Source of the DNA: an uncultured Campylobacter sp.
GTDB lineage: Bacteria; Campylobacterota; Campylobacteria; Campylobacterales; Campylobacteraceae
Length of the DNA stretch: 64,000 nt
Assembly: GCA_900539255.1 (NCBI GenBank)
Contig: UQBJ01000007.1
Span: forward strand, 6,082 to 70,081
Direction: 5' to 3'
Shown in pieces: positions 1-8,786 of this stretch (positions within the stretch are counted from its first letter, which is position 1; every line of letters begins with the position of its first letter). A model generated the notes under the pieces. It was given only the letters and a program-made list of their open reading frames with translations. It searched no databases and had not been told where the DNA came from. Made by a program: the position numbers and the translations under genes.

Positions 1-99
1 GCTTTGGGGCGCACTGAGCCTTAAATCCACGGTTGGTATGGTTACCTCAGCCGCCAAAGCCACGCCACAAAGTGCCACAAGCAAAAGAAATACTCTCAC
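1..99 (-). CDS. fliP: Flagellar biosynthesis protein FliP, N-terminal 33 codons only
   Basis: The reading frame runs off the left edge; 33 codons are visible from a GTG start at 99. The only nearby ATG is followed directly by a stop, so GTG is the likely start. The peptide has a hydrophobic signal sequence ending in ALAAE, followed by TIPTVDLRLSAPQS. That closely resembles the start of FliP, the cleaved inner-membrane export-gate subunit of the flagellar type III apparatus in campylobacters (recalled family knowledge). Only the leader is visible, so another exported protein cannot be excluded. Confidence 0.5.
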   Translation of the reverse strand, partial: MRVFLLLVALCGVALAAEVTIPTVDLRLSAPQS

Positions 100-289
100 A
101 TTTTTACCTTAAACATAATCCTTAATTTTACCTTTTTTACGCTGAATTTTTGGTTAAATTTATGTCAAAATTCAAATCTTTTTTTAAAGGTTGATTTTGC
201 GCGGATAAACTTAAATTTTAGCGAATTTATCCTTATGTTTTGCAAATTTTTGTTAGAATTTAGCCTAAATTTACCCAAAAAGGCGCAAA

Positions 290-757
290 ATGTTTAATAT
301 CGTCCTTGTTTGCCCTCGCATAGCCCAAAACACGGGCAGTATCGGCAGAATGTGCTTTAACGCGGGCTTTACGCTACATATCATTAAGCCTACGATTTTT
401 TCGCTTGATGACAAGGCTGTGCGGCGTGCAGGGCTTGATTACTGGGCAAAACTGCGCCCTGTTATTTGGGAGAATTTGGACGAATTTTTAAGCGCAAATT
501 TAGCGCACAAAGAGCGGTTTTTTCTCGCTAGCACAAAGGGGCGCGAGCCATATTTTAAGGCGCGCTTTCAAAGGGGGGATTTTCTTTTTTTTGGCAGCGA
601 AAGTTTTGGCTTGCCACAGCATTTAATGCAAATGCAAGGCGCACAGCTCATCACCATACCGATGAAAAGCTATGGTCGCAGTCTAAATCTCGCCACAAGC
701 GTGGGGATAATAGCCTATGAAGCCTTGCGTCAAAATTTCGCTGAATTTAAAAGCTGA
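290..757 (+). CDS. trmL: tRNA (cytidine/uridine-34 2'-O)-methyltransferase TrmL
   Basis: 155 residues, the usual length for TrmL, a SPOUT-class methyltransferase that 2'-O-methylates the wobble base of certain leucine tRNAs using SAM. Visible motifs are NTGSIGRMC near residue 14, GSESFGLP near 103 and the knotted C-terminal stretch IPMKSYGRSLNLATSVGI, which forms the SAM site. The start has an upstream AAAGG-like ribosome site, and a TAGAAT -10-like sequence lies at 254-259. It stands alone, convergent with the lipid-transport operon. Function is well supported by the family motifs; the exact tRNA targets are not shown here. Confidence 0.93.
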   Translation: MFNIVLVCPRIAQNTGSIGRMCFNAGFTLHIIKPTIFSLDDKAVRRAGLDYWAKLRPVIWENLDEFLSANLAHKERFFLASTKGREPYFKARFQRGDFLFFGSESFGLPQHLMQMQGAQLITIPMKSYGRSLNLATSVGIIAYEALRQNFAEFKS

Positions 758-1011
758 ATTTAAGGCTTTGGCGCAATTTTTTTCGTATAAATGCGACAAA
801 AATTTAAGCACAAAGAGCAAAAATTTGAATTTAAACGGCACAAATTTAAGTCAAAATTTAGCCCTTTATGAGCTTTATCAAACCCTCAAATCATCGCCTT
901 TGGCAAGGCTTATTTTAAAGGCAAAACTTTAAATGATGATGGCAAAAGGCTTTTGCAAAGGCTAGCTTAATGCTTATTACATTTATGGCGTTTTGCTTGA
1001 AAGCAAATGCT

Positions 1012-1800
1012 TTATTTTACAAGCTCATCAAGCCATTCTACCATATCATCGCCGAGCAAATTTAAAGCCTTATCAAAACTTATGATGGCAGAATCTGGCG
1101 TGAAATCCTGCACGGGAATTTTGTAGCTAAAACGCTCAAAGCCCAGCAGTGTTTTACTCTCATTTTCCACTAAACTCGCGCTTAACTCTAAACGAATGTA
1201 GCTTTTAGCACTTGTTGTGGTGCTTGCCTTTTTGCTTAAATGCGTATTTTGCGTGTTAAGATTTACGCTTTGAGAGCTTTTGGCGCGTATTTTGGTGCGT
1301 TTTGCGCCCTCGCTTAAAACTGAGTTTTTGTCCTTTAACTCATCATCAAATTCCTCTTCGCTCACAAAGACTTGTTCAAAGGCGTCAAAGCGCGTTTCTA
1401 GTAGCAAATCAGCCCGAATTTGGCTGTTGGAGTTTAGCACCGCCTTAAAAAGCCTGTTTTTTTCAAATTTTTCCGCTAGTATTAAGGCAAGCGAATTCGT
1501 GGGTGAGCTTTTCCACAAGTGCTTGGAGTAGGCGCTTAACTCGTTGTTTATGACATAGGCTATCTCATTGCCTTTAAGGTAAAGCAGGCTTTGAGTGGGC
1601 GCGATTTGTATGCTTTTATCATTTGTGCTTTCTCTTTCAAGCACTATGTTTTCATCGGCTTTGAGTATGTAAGTCGTGGGATTTGGCTGTGCTGTTGGCA
1701 TCAGCGAACAAGCGCAAAAGGCAAAAGGCAGGACAAAAAGCCCAACGAGCTTTTTTAAATTTAGCTTTAAATTCAAGTTTTTTTCGTTAAAATTTCGCAT
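1012..1800 (-). CDS. Mla-type ABC transport auxiliary lipoprotein
   Basis: 262-residue lipoprotein with a hydrophobic signal and a lipobox-like FCAC at residues 28-31 (lipidated Cys31). It follows the MCE gene by one base, as the last gene of the permease-ATPase-MCE operon. In such operons this position encodes a periplasmic lipoprotein of the ABC auxiliary/PqiC type that helps MCE proteins move phospholipids between membranes. Residues of about 155-200 form a polar low-complexity stretch (SSQSVNLNTQNTHL) that looks inserted. The assignment rests on position, lipobox and size more than on strong motifs. Confidence 0.7.
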   Translation of the reverse strand: MRNFNEKNLNLKLNLKKLVGLFVLPFAFCACSLMPTAQPNPTTYILKADENIVLERESTNDKSIQIAPTQSLLYLKGNEIAYVINNELSAYSKHLWKSSPTNSLALILAEKFEKNRLFKAVLNSNSQIRADLLLETRFDAFEQVFVSEEEFDDELKDKNSVLSEGAKRTKIRAKSSQSVNLNTQNTHLSKKASTTTSAKSYIRLELSASLVENESKTLLGFERFSYKIPVQDFTPDSAIISFDKALNLLGDDMVEWLDELVK

Positions 1801-1801
1801 T

Positions 1802-2578
1802 TTACTCTCCCGGTGCTGGTTTGTTTTTGCCGCTTTTGAAAAAGATATCTGATGGGCTTTGCTTTAAATTCCGCAAGGTTTCGCTCATTTGTATCAGCAA
1901 GGTTTCTAAAACTTCGAGATTAGAGCCAAGCGAGCCTTTTATATCGCCGTAGTTGTCGGCTAAATGCGCCATTTTTTGAGACGCAGTGCTGAAATTTGCA
2001 AGGGTTGGTTCTAAGGTTTTGTTGAAATTCGCAAAATTTTCCAAAATTCTGCCAAAATTTCGCACATTTTTTTCGCTGAAAATGAGATGAAGCTGTTCGC
2101 TTGTATAATCAAGCAGTTGTATGAATTTATCGCCTTGTTTGTCAAGGGTGGATAAAAAGCCTTGTTTGACGGGTATGGTTGGGATTTCGTCCTTATTTGC
2201 GTGCGTTAAAACCGCCTTTTCTTCGCTGTCTGCTCTAAGCTCGATGAATTTAAGCCCCGTGATACCTTGCAAAGCTAGTGTCGCATAAGTGTTGTGCGTG
2301 ATGGGCGTGCCTTCTTTGAGCTTGATGAGTATGCGAACGCCCACGCCGCCTTGCGTGGTGTCTATGCTCGTGTCCTCCACGCTGCCTACTTCCACGCCAA
2401 GTAAGCGCACGGGTGCTTTTATGCCAAGCCCTGAAATGGACTCTTGCGTGAAAAGTTGATAATACTCAAACCTTTCCTTGTGCGAAAAGCCGCTCAGCCA
2501 CACCATAAAAAACACCGCTACCGCGAAAATCCCAAAGACAAAAATGCCTATGTAGAAATAACTTGCTTTATTTTCCAT
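1802..2578 (-). CDS. mlaD: MCE/MlaD-family phospholipid transport protein
   Basis: 258 residues: one N-terminal membrane anchor (about 8-29), then an MCE domain (about 38-115) with the typical GLGIKAPVRLLGVEVGSV segment, then a helical tail rich in Leu and Asn. MCE proteins are anchored in the inner membrane, form hexameric rings in the periplasm and pass lipids from or to the ABC permease. Its start overlaps the stop of the upstream ATPase gene by one base, and the lipoprotein follows directly, so the genes are probably translationally coupled. Substrate and transport direction are inferred from the family only. Confidence 0.88.
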   Translation of the reverse strand: MENKASYFYIGIFVFGIFAVAVFFMVWLSGFSHKERFEYYQLFTQESISGLGIKAPVRLLGVEVGSVEDTSIDTTQGGVGVRILIKLKEGTPITHNTYATLALQGITGLKFIELRADSEEKAVLTHANKDEIPTIPVKQGFLSTLDKQGDKFIQLLDYTSEQLHLIFSEKNVRNFGRILENFANFNKTLEPTLANFSTASQKMAHLADNYGDIKGSLGSNLEVLETLLIQMSETLRNLKQSPSDIFFKSGKNKPAPGE

Positions 2579-3303
2579 CAGCCCATAAACCTTTCATAAA
2601 GTGCTGTGTTGTGTGCTTTCAGCTCGTCTTGCGTGCCGATAAAGCCCACTTTTTTGTCTTGCAAAATCAAAAACCTGTCCAAAACATTTCTCATACTCTC
2701 TTTGTCGTGCGTTACTAGCACCATAGTCAGCCCAAGCCCCGCTTTTAAGGCTAAAACAAGCTCGTCAAATTCACGCGAGCTGTGCGGGTCAAGCCCTGAG
2801 GTCGGCTCGTCCAAAAAAAGCAAGCTGCTATCAAGCGCCAAAGCCCGCGCGATAGCCACGCGCTTTACCATACCGCCGCTTAACTCGCTAGGAAAAAGCC
2901 CAAGCACCCTTTCATCAAGCCCTACCATTTTAATCTTCATATAAACAAGCTCTTTTATAGAACGCTCGCTTAAATGCGTGTATTCGCGCAGGGGCAAGGC
3001 TATGTTTTCATACGCGCTAAAAAAGCTAAAAAGCGCGCCAAACTGAAAGACAACGCCCCAAGATTGCTGTAATTTTAGCGCATCTTTTGGGCTAATGCGG
3101 CGTAAATTTTTGCCTAAAATTTCATACTCGCCGCCATCAAAATGCTCTAACATTAGCATTTGCCGCAGTAGCACGGATTTGCCCGAACCAGAACCGCCCA
3201 AAATGCCAAAAATTTCGCCCTTATTGACACTAAAACTCACCTTATCGTGTATGAGTTTGTCTCCAAAACGCGTTATAATGTCTTTTGCCACAATCTCGCT
3301 CAT
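2578..3303 (-). CDS. mlaF: ABC transporter ATP-binding protein, MlaF type (iamA homologue)
   Basis: 241-residue nucleotide-binding subunit. Walker A is GGSGSGKS at residues 36-43, the signature reads LSGGM, and Walker B is LLFLDEPTSGLDP. The LSGGM-type signature and the gene order permease-ATPase-MCE place it with MlaF/Ttg2A rather than with nutrient importers. It would power lipid movement through the MlaE permease at the inner membrane. In C. jejuni the equivalent pair has been called iamA/iamB, from an 'invasion associated marker' locus; that name describes a typing marker and does not establish a role in invasion. Confidence 0.9.
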   Translation of the reverse strand: MSEIVAKDIITRFGDKLIHDKVSFSVNKGEIFGILGGSGSGKSVLLRQMLMLEHFDGGEYEILGKNLRRISPKDALKLQQSWGVVFQFGALFSFFSAYENIALPLREYTHLSERSIKELVYMKIKMVGLDERVLGLFPSELSGGMVKRVAIARALALDSSLLFLDEPTSGLDPHSSREFDELVLALKAGLGLTMVLVTHDKESMRNVLDRFLILQDKKVGFIGTQDELKAHNTALYERFMG

Positions 3304-4449
3304 CTAAATGCCCGCCTGTGTGAGAAAGATAGAAAAAAGCGCATCAAAAGCAATCACCCAAAATATCGCATTTACCACGCTTTTTGTCGTGTAAATGCCT
3401 ATGCTTTCTGTGGTGTTTTTCACGCCAAAGCCCCGAAAACACGCTATCATACCGATGATATACCCAAAAACTGGGGCTTTGACAAGCCCGATGATGATAT
3501 GTTTAAGCTCCACAGCCTCTTTGAAGCGTCTCATAAATTCAAAAGGATTTATCCCAAGACTTAAATCCGCCACAAGCAAACCGCCAAAAATGCTTACCGC
3601 ATCGGCAACCGCGACTATCAAAGGCATAGCAAAGCTAAGTGCCAGCACGCGTGGCAGTATGATAAAACGCGCAGAGTTAAAGCCCATAGTATTCATCGCG
3701 TTGATTTCATCGGTGATTTTCATCACGCCGATTTGCGCCGTGTATGAGCTAGCACTGCGCCCAGCGATAACGATAGCAGCGATAAGCGGGGCGATTTCTC
3801 TCGTGGCTGAAATGCCGACTAAATCCACGATGAAAATGTTTGCGCCAAATTGCGCCAGCTGATACGCCGCTTGATAAGCAAGCACCACGCCTACAAGCAA
3901 GGAAGTTAAGATGATGATGGGCATTGCTCGCAAGGCAGAATGCTCTATGTGGTATAAAAAGGCGATGAAACGGAAGTTTTTGGGGTGCTTCATCAAATCA
4001 AAAAGGGCAGCAAAAAAGACTCCGCTAAAAACGACAAAGCGTCTTAAAGCGGCTATCATTTTAGCGATTTTATCGCTGATGAGCCTTGCTAAATGCTCTT
4101 GTGCTTGGGCTTTTTGCTTTTTTGGTAAGGGCGCATAATTTTTCGCACAAAGCTCGTAAAGGCTTGAATTTGTGGCGTTTAAGCCTGTTTTTTGGATTTC
4201 ATAATTTTCTTTTTTGAGCTCAAATTCAAGCCTTAAAAAAAAGCAAATGCCCGCTGTATCGATATGCGTTAAATTTGAAAAATCAAAAATGATGACTTTT
4301 GAATTTGGCTTAAAAATTTGCAAAATGGGCTTTTTTTCAAAAAAGGGCAGTGAATTTTTGTCCCAAATTCCACTGATGACAAGCCTATCTTGCGCGTTTT
4401 GAGTGATAAATTCAAGCTCACTTTTCAAAAAGGCTAAATTTTGACTCAT
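3304..4449 (-). CDS. mlaE: MlaE-family permease with N-terminal STAS domain (iamB homologue)
   Basis: 381 residues. Residues of about 1-100 resemble a STAS domain (IIFDFSNLTHIDTAGICFFLR), and about 110-381 are the MlaE permease with five or six membrane segments and the conserved GVVLAYQAAYQLAQFGANIFIVDLVG and REIAPLIAAIVIAGR regions. In E. coli the STAS partner (MlaB) is a separate protein; here it is fused, as in many Campylobacterota. First gene of the lipid-transport operon, only one base from mlaF. It lies 35 bases downstream of tkt on the same strand and may be cotranscribed with it. Confidence 0.9.
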   Translation of the reverse strand: MSQNLAFLKSELEFITQNAQDRLVISGIWDKNSLPFFEKKPILQIFKPNSKVIIFDFSNLTHIDTAGICFFLRLEFELKKENYEIQKTGLNATNSSLYELCAKNYAPLPKKQKAQAQEHLARLISDKIAKMIAALRRFVVFSGVFFAALFDLMKHPKNFRFIAFLYHIEHSALRAMPIIILTSLLVGVVLAYQAAYQLAQFGANIFIVDLVGISATREIAPLIAAIVIAGRSASSYTAQIGVMKITDEINAMNTMGFNSARFIILPRVLALSFAMPLIVAVADAVSIFGGLLVADLSLGINPFEFMRRFKEAVELKHIIIGLVKAPVFGYIIGMIACFRGFGVKNTTESIGIYTTKSVVNAIFWVIAFDALFSIFLTQAGI

Positions 4450-4484
4450 CTTGTCCCCTTAATCTCGCGCCTTAAATGCGCACA

Positions 4485-6416
4485 CTACTCATCATCTGCT
4501 TTTAAAACAAACTCGCAAAACCTATCAGGCGTAAAGCCAAAGTGCGCGAAAACTTCTTTGTCCTTGCCACTTTCCCCAAAGCTTTTAATGCCAAAAACCT
4601 TATCGCAAAACTGATAAAGCTCGTTTGCACTAGCTGCTTCTACGCCGATAACCCTGCCTTGTAAAAGCCTTTTTTTGTAAGCCTTATCTTGCCTTTCAAA
4701 AAGCTCATAGCAAGGCATTGAGATGACGCTTACTCTTTTGCCTTTTTGCTCTAAAAGTGCGGCGGTTTCTAGGCAAAGGCTCACTTCGCTACCGCTTGCA
4801 AGCAAGGTAAATTCAGCATTTTCGCTTTCTTTAAGCAAATACGCTCCATTTTCCACTCCGCCAAAAACGCCTTGTGGCAAGGCTTTGAGCTTCTGGCGTG
4901 AAAGCACAAAGGCGCAAGGCAAGTTTTCTTTTAAGGCTATTTGCCACGCCGCCGCGTTTTCGTTGCCATCAGCTGGGCGAAAGGTAAGGAAATTTGGCAT
5001 TGCACGAAAGGTGCTAAGCTGTTCTATGGGCTGATGCGTGGGTCCGTCCTCTCCAACGCCTATACTATCGTGCGTAAAGATGAAAAAATGCTTGATTTTC
5101 ATCAAAGCGGCGATTCTTGCAGCTGGTTTTAAATACTCGCTGAAAATAAAAAAAGTCGCCGAAAAGGGCAAGAAAAGCCCATACCTTGCAAAGCCGTTGT
5201 TTATGGCTGCCATAGCGTGTTCTCTTATGCCAAAATGCAAATTTTTGCCCGCCACAAAGTCGCCAAAGCCCTTTAACTCGGTTTTATTTGACGGGGCTAA
5301 ATCAGCACTTCCGCCTAAAAAGCCCACAACGCTTTTTGCAATAGCGTTTAAAATTTCGCCGTTTGAATCCCTTGTGGCTATGTCTTTACCGCTAAAAATT
5401 GGATACTCAACCTTGCTAAAATCAGGCTTTAAAAGCTCGTTTAAAAGCTCTTTTTTGGGCGAGTTTTGTAGGATTTGTCTCCATTTTGCCTGTGCTAAAT
5501 CGCCAAGTTCAACCGCACTTTCAAAGCGGATTTTCACATCGGCTGGAATTTCAAAGTGAGAATTTGGGTCAAAGCCTAAATTTTCTTTCATTTTTTTGAT
5601 GATTTCTTCGCCCAAAGGTGCGCCGTGGCTGTGATGTGAGCCTTCAAGCGTGAGTGCGGCTTTGGCTATGGTAGTGTGAGCGATGATGAGCGTGGGTTTT
5701 GTGGCGTTTTTAGCCTTTAAAAGTGCGTTGTTTATGGCTTCATAATCGTGTCCGTTTATGTCAAGCACTTCAAAGCCCTGTGCGATAAACCTTTGCGCCA
5801 CATCTTCATCAAAAGCCAAAGCCGTGTCGCCTTCGATAGAAATGTGGTTGCTGTCGTAGATGATAATTAAATTATCAAGCTTATGAACGCCTGCAAGCGA
5901 GCAAGCCTCGTAACTAATACCCTCTTGCAAATCCCCGTCTCCGCAAAGGCAATACACCTTGTGGTTGATAAGAGTTTCGCCTAGCAAATTCGCCGCTTTT
6001 TTAGCCGCCATCGCAAAGCCAACAGCGTTTGCAACGCCTTGTCCTAATGGTCCTGTGGCGATTTCTACGCCTTGTGTGCTTATTTCTGGGTGTCCGGGCG
6101 TTTTGGAGTGCAGCTGCCTAAAATTTTTTAAATCTTCAATGCCTAAATCATAGCCACTTAAATGCAAAAAGCTATACAAAAGCGCGCTGGCGTGTCCGCC
6201 CGAAAAAACGAGCCTGTCGCGGTTTAGCCAAGTTGAGTCCTTGGGGTTGTGCTGTAAATGCAAACTTAAAACAGCCACAATGTCAGATAGCCCCAAAGCT
6301 GCGCCAGGGTGTCCGCTATTTGCCTTTTGCACCATATCAGCACTTAAAACCCGCAAGGTGTTTGCCATTTTTGCTAGCGTTTGAAAGTCTGTTTTTTCAA
6401 GCTTGTTTAAATTCAT
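4485..6416 (-). CDS. tkt: Transketolase
   Basis: 643 residues, full length. Transketolase moves two-carbon ketol units between sugar phosphates using thiamine diphosphate, in the non-oxidative pentose phosphate pathway. Visible are the N-terminal histidines in NSGHPGAALG and GGHAS, the cofactor motif GDGDLQEGISYEA, the central GSADLAPSNKT and FGIREHAM, and the phosphate-binding HDSIGVGEDGPTHQPIEQL. It ends just before the Mla operon and starts 12 bases after ispA, so it is part of one long minus-strand run. Campylobacters lack a complete classical glycolysis, which makes this pathway important for making ribose and erythrose phosphates. Confidence 0.97.
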   Translation of the reverse strand: MNLNKLEKTDFQTLAKMANTLRVLSADMVQKANSGHPGAALGLSDIVAVLSLHLQHNPKDSTWLNRDRLVFSGGHASALLYSFLHLSGYDLGIEDLKNFRQLHSKTPGHPEISTQGVEIATGPLGQGVANAVGFAMAAKKAANLLGETLINHKVYCLCGDGDLQEGISYEACSLAGVHKLDNLIIIYDSNHISIEGDTALAFDEDVAQRFIAQGFEVLDINGHDYEAINNALLKAKNATKPTLIIAHTTIAKAALTLEGSHHSHGAPLGEEIIKKMKENLGFDPNSHFEIPADVKIRFESAVELGDLAQAKWRQILQNSPKKELLNELLKPDFSKVEYPIFSGKDIATRDSNGEILNAIAKSVVGFLGGSADLAPSNKTELKGFGDFVAGKNLHFGIREHAMAAINNGFARYGLFLPFSATFFIFSEYLKPAARIAALMKIKHFFIFTHDSIGVGEDGPTHQPIEQLSTFRAMPNFLTFRPADGNENAAAWQIALKENLPCAFVLSRQKLKALPQGVFGGVENGAYLLKESENAEFTLLASGSEVSLCLETAALLEQKGKRVSVISMPCYELFERQDKAYKKRLLQGRVIGVEAASANELYQFCDKVFGIKSFGESGKDKEVFAHFGFTPDRFCEFVLKADDE

Positions 6417-6428
6417 CTTTTGTCCTTT

Positions 6429-7274
6429 TTAAAGGTATTTTTTTATCAAATTTTTAAGATAAGGGGCTAAATTCTCATCTAAATTCAAAAGCAAACTCTC
6501 ACAAATTTCGAGCAAATCAGCCTTTGCCTTTTGCGCCCCTGCAAGTGTGAGTAAATTCACAAAGGAATTTTTGTGTGTATCTGCCTTTGTGGGCTTGCCT
6601 GAGTTTTTTTCATCGCTTGTAGCATCGATAATGTCGTCATTGATTTGAAAGACAAGTCCTAATTTTAAGCCAAATTCATAAATTTGAGCCGTTTTTTTCT
6701 CGTCAAATTCGCAAATTTCACAGCCCATTTTAAGCGCAGCAGCGATTAAACGGGCGGTTTTGTGGATGTGCAAGAATTCAAGCTGCCTTAAATCAAGCCT
6801 TTTGTCCTCAAAAAAGCAATCAATCGCCTGTCCTATAATCATTCCATTTATACCCGCATTGTATGATAAGGTTTTGATGAGCTTTATTTTGATAGTATCG
6901 CTAAATTCAGCATTTGACAAGAGTAAAAAGGCTTCGGTGTTGAGCGCATCGCCCACTAAAATCGCTGTGGTTTCATCATAAGCCTTGTGTAAGGTAGGTT
7001 TGCCACGCCGCAAAGGCGCATTGTCCATAGCGGGCAAATCATCGTGTATGAGCGAGTAAGTGTGGATAAACTCAACAGCCAAAGCCGCACTCATCGCCTT
7101 TTCAAGCAAAGTTGGGGCTTTGTTTTCCACTATGCCAAGCAAAAGCTGGGCGCGAAAGTGTTTGCCGCCCGCTACAAGCATACTTGACAAGGCTTCGTTA
7201 AAAAAGGGGTGAAAGCTTTGAATGCTTGGCAAATTTGCCTTTAAAAAGCCCTCAAAACGCGTCAAAACGCTCAC
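6429..7274 (-). CDS. ispA: Polyprenyl (farnesyl/geranylgeranyl) diphosphate synthase
   Basis: 281 residues, standard for short-chain trans-prenyltransferases. The first aspartate-rich motif lies in HDDLPAMDNAPLRRGKP and the second in QINDDIIDATSDEKNSGK; both bind Mg-diphosphate. The enzyme condenses isopentenyl diphosphate with allylic diphosphates to give C15 (possibly C20) precursors for undecaprenyl carriers and the menaquinone tail. Its start overlaps the upstream PDZ-protein stop (ATGA-type overlap at 7271-7274). Product chain length cannot be read reliably from sequence. Confidence 0.93.
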   Translation of the reverse strand: MSVLTRFEGFLKANLPSIQSFHPFFNEALSSMLVAGGKHFRAQLLLGIVENKAPTLLEKAMSAALAVEFIHTYSLIHDDLPAMDNAPLRRGKPTLHKAYDETTAILVGDALNTEAFLLLSNAEFSDTIKIKLIKTLSYNAGINGMIIGQAIDCFFEDKRLDLRQLEFLHIHKTARLIAAALKMGCEICEFDEKKTAQIYEFGLKLGLVFQINDDIIDATSDEKNSGKPTKADTHKNSFVNLLTLAGAQKAKADLLEICESLLLNLDENLAPYLKNLIKKYL

Positions 7275-8359
7275 TTACTCAGCCTTATGAAAAACTGAAA
7301 CTGCTCATTTTCGCGCAGCAGCCAATGCTCTTGTTTATTGACGGGCAAACGCCTTGCCGCACGAGATACCAGCACTCTAAAAAAGTCATCACGCACGAAA
7401 ATGCGCTGAGCGTGGGCGACATTTTTGATGACTTCGTTGTTGATACGAATGATTTTATCGCCCACTTTAAAGCCCGCATTTGCGGCTTTTGAATCAGGTG
7501 CGACACGAGTGATGATTAAATTCTTGTTTATGGTAAGCCCAAGTGTGTTTGTATAGGCTGCCTTGACGACTTTTTTGGGCGCAGGCGTGGCTACGGGTAG
7601 GTTAAAGCGGCTTAAATCCTTTGCAAAGACATTTGTGCTGATATTTAAGTCTCTATTATCGCGCAAGACGACAAAGTATAGCGTAGCGCCGCGGTCGCTG
7701 AAAAGTATGGTTTCGTTGAGCTTTCGCAAATCCTTTGCGCTCACGCCATCAACGCTTACTATTTCATCGTTGATTAGGAATTTGCCGTTGTTTCGCACGC
7801 TTTCAACATAAATTTTGTTATCTCTCATCACAAAATCCACGCCTATATCGCCCCAATACACATCATTATACTTCGCAAAGTGCTTTAAATAGCGATTGCC
7901 GATGAACGAGCCGTCTCCCAAAGCTATGCCAAGCATAGAGCAGCAAGTGGTGTCAAGCTGTCCTACCTTAGTGCGAAAGTCAAGCTGGTCGCGCTCGTTT
8001 ATGTTTTGGGCTAGGTATTTAAGATGCCCTATATAAGGCTGCTGCGGGTCGATAATGCCTACCCAATCATTACGCGTAAGGTTTTGCTCATCATAAGTAA
8101 CAGGCGGAAACAAGCTAAAATCAGTCCTTACAAGGTATAAATTCAAAAAAGGGTCGTATTTGACATAGCGGTTGAGCTTTTGGTTTGGAGTTTTCAGCAC
8201 TGCAAGCAGGTTGTCGCTCAGCACAAAAGCGTCCATTCCCTCATACACCATAACGCTAGCTTTGTTGCGAGCATAACACGCCGCAAAGTCCTCAAATTTA
8301 GGGCGTTCAACGCCCAGCATCAAACCCGCACAAAGTGCGATAAAAGCTAAAATTCTCAT
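7271..8359 (-). CDS. Periplasmic PDZ-domain protein (C. jejuni Cj1643-type)
   Basis: 362 residues with a cleavable signal (LAFIALCAGLMLG). The C-terminal third holds a PDZ-like domain: LGLTINKNLIITRVAPDSKAANAGFKVGDKIIRINNE, the usual carboxylate-loop and A-x-x-A-G-x-K-x-G-D pattern. The middle contains a second, PDZ-like EIVSVDGVSAKDLRKLNE segment. No protease catalytic triad is evident, so it is more likely a binding or scaffold protein of the cell envelope. It sits between ybaB and ispA with 4-base overlaps on both sides. Precise function unknown. Confidence 0.75.
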   Translation of the reverse strand: MRILAFIALCAGLMLGVERPKFEDFAACYARNKASVMVYEGMDAFVLSDNLLAVLKTPNQKLNRYVKYDPFLNLYLVRTDFSLFPPVTYDEQNLTRNDWVGIIDPQQPYIGHLKYLAQNINERDQLDFRTKVGQLDTTCCSMLGIALGDGSFIGNRYLKHFAKYNDVYWGDIGVDFVMRDNKIYVESVRNNGKFLINDEIVSVDGVSAKDLRKLNETILFSDRGATLYFVVLRDNRDLNISTNVFAKDLSRFNLPVATPAPKKVVKAAYTNTLGLTINKNLIITRVAPDSKAANAGFKVGDKIIRINNEVIKNVAHAQRIFVRDDFFRVLVSRAARRLPVNKQEHWLLRENEQFQFFIRLSK

Positions 8360-8658
8360 AGGTTAAACCCTCCTAAAATGTCTCCTGCCATACTTTGCTT
8401 GTTTTGATTGACCATATTTAAGGCATCATTTACGGCAGCGATGAGTAAAATTTGCAAGGATTCTTTGTCATCAAGCAGGCTTTCATCAACGCTAATGTCG
8501 ATGACTTCGCCCTTGCCGTTTGCGCTCACCTTGACTAAACCCCCGCCACTTTTGGCGACAAACTCTTTTTTAGCAAGCTCAGATTCTAGCTGCTGAGCCT
8601 TTTCCTGCACATTTTGAAACAGCTCGCCCATTTTGGACAAATCTAAATTTTCAAACAT
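8356..8658 (-). CDS. YbaB/EbfC-family nucleoid-associated protein
   Basis: About 100 residues from the ATG at 8658, which has an AAGGAA ribosome site directly upstream; a longer TTG-initiated version (8685) is less likely. The sequence matches the YbaB pattern: a helix (NVQEKAQQLESELAKKEFVAKSGGGLVKVSANGKGEVIDI) followed by SLLDDKESLQILLIAAVNDAL and a Met/Gln-rich tail. These small dimers bind DNA and are thought to organise the nucleoid. It overlaps the PDZ-protein gene by 4 bases and is the first gene of the ybaB-PDZ-ispA-tkt run. Confidence 0.88.
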   Translation of the reverse strand: MFENLDLSKMGELFQNVQEKAQQLESELAKKEFVAKSGGGLVKVSANGKGEVIDISVDESLLDDKESLQILLIAAVNDALNMVNQNKQSMAGDILGGFNL

Positions 8659-8786
8659 TTTTTTCCTTGAAAGTGTGATTTGCAAATTCTACTATAAATT
8701 TAATAAAAACAACTTAAAACTCTCACAGATATGAAAATTTTTTGCAAACTTTGTAAAAAACTGCGCTCAGTTTCCACTCTAACGCC

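Noticed and set aside
717..932. 71-codon plus-strand frame overlapping the end of trmL
   Set aside because: It starts inside trmL in another frame, has no ribosome site, and its composition follows the AAATTT-rich DNA. Kept only as a possible remnant in the findings.
8356..8685. Longer TTG-initiated version of the YbaB gene
   Set aside because: The ATG at 8658 has the better ribosome site and matches the family start; the added nine residues look unlike it.
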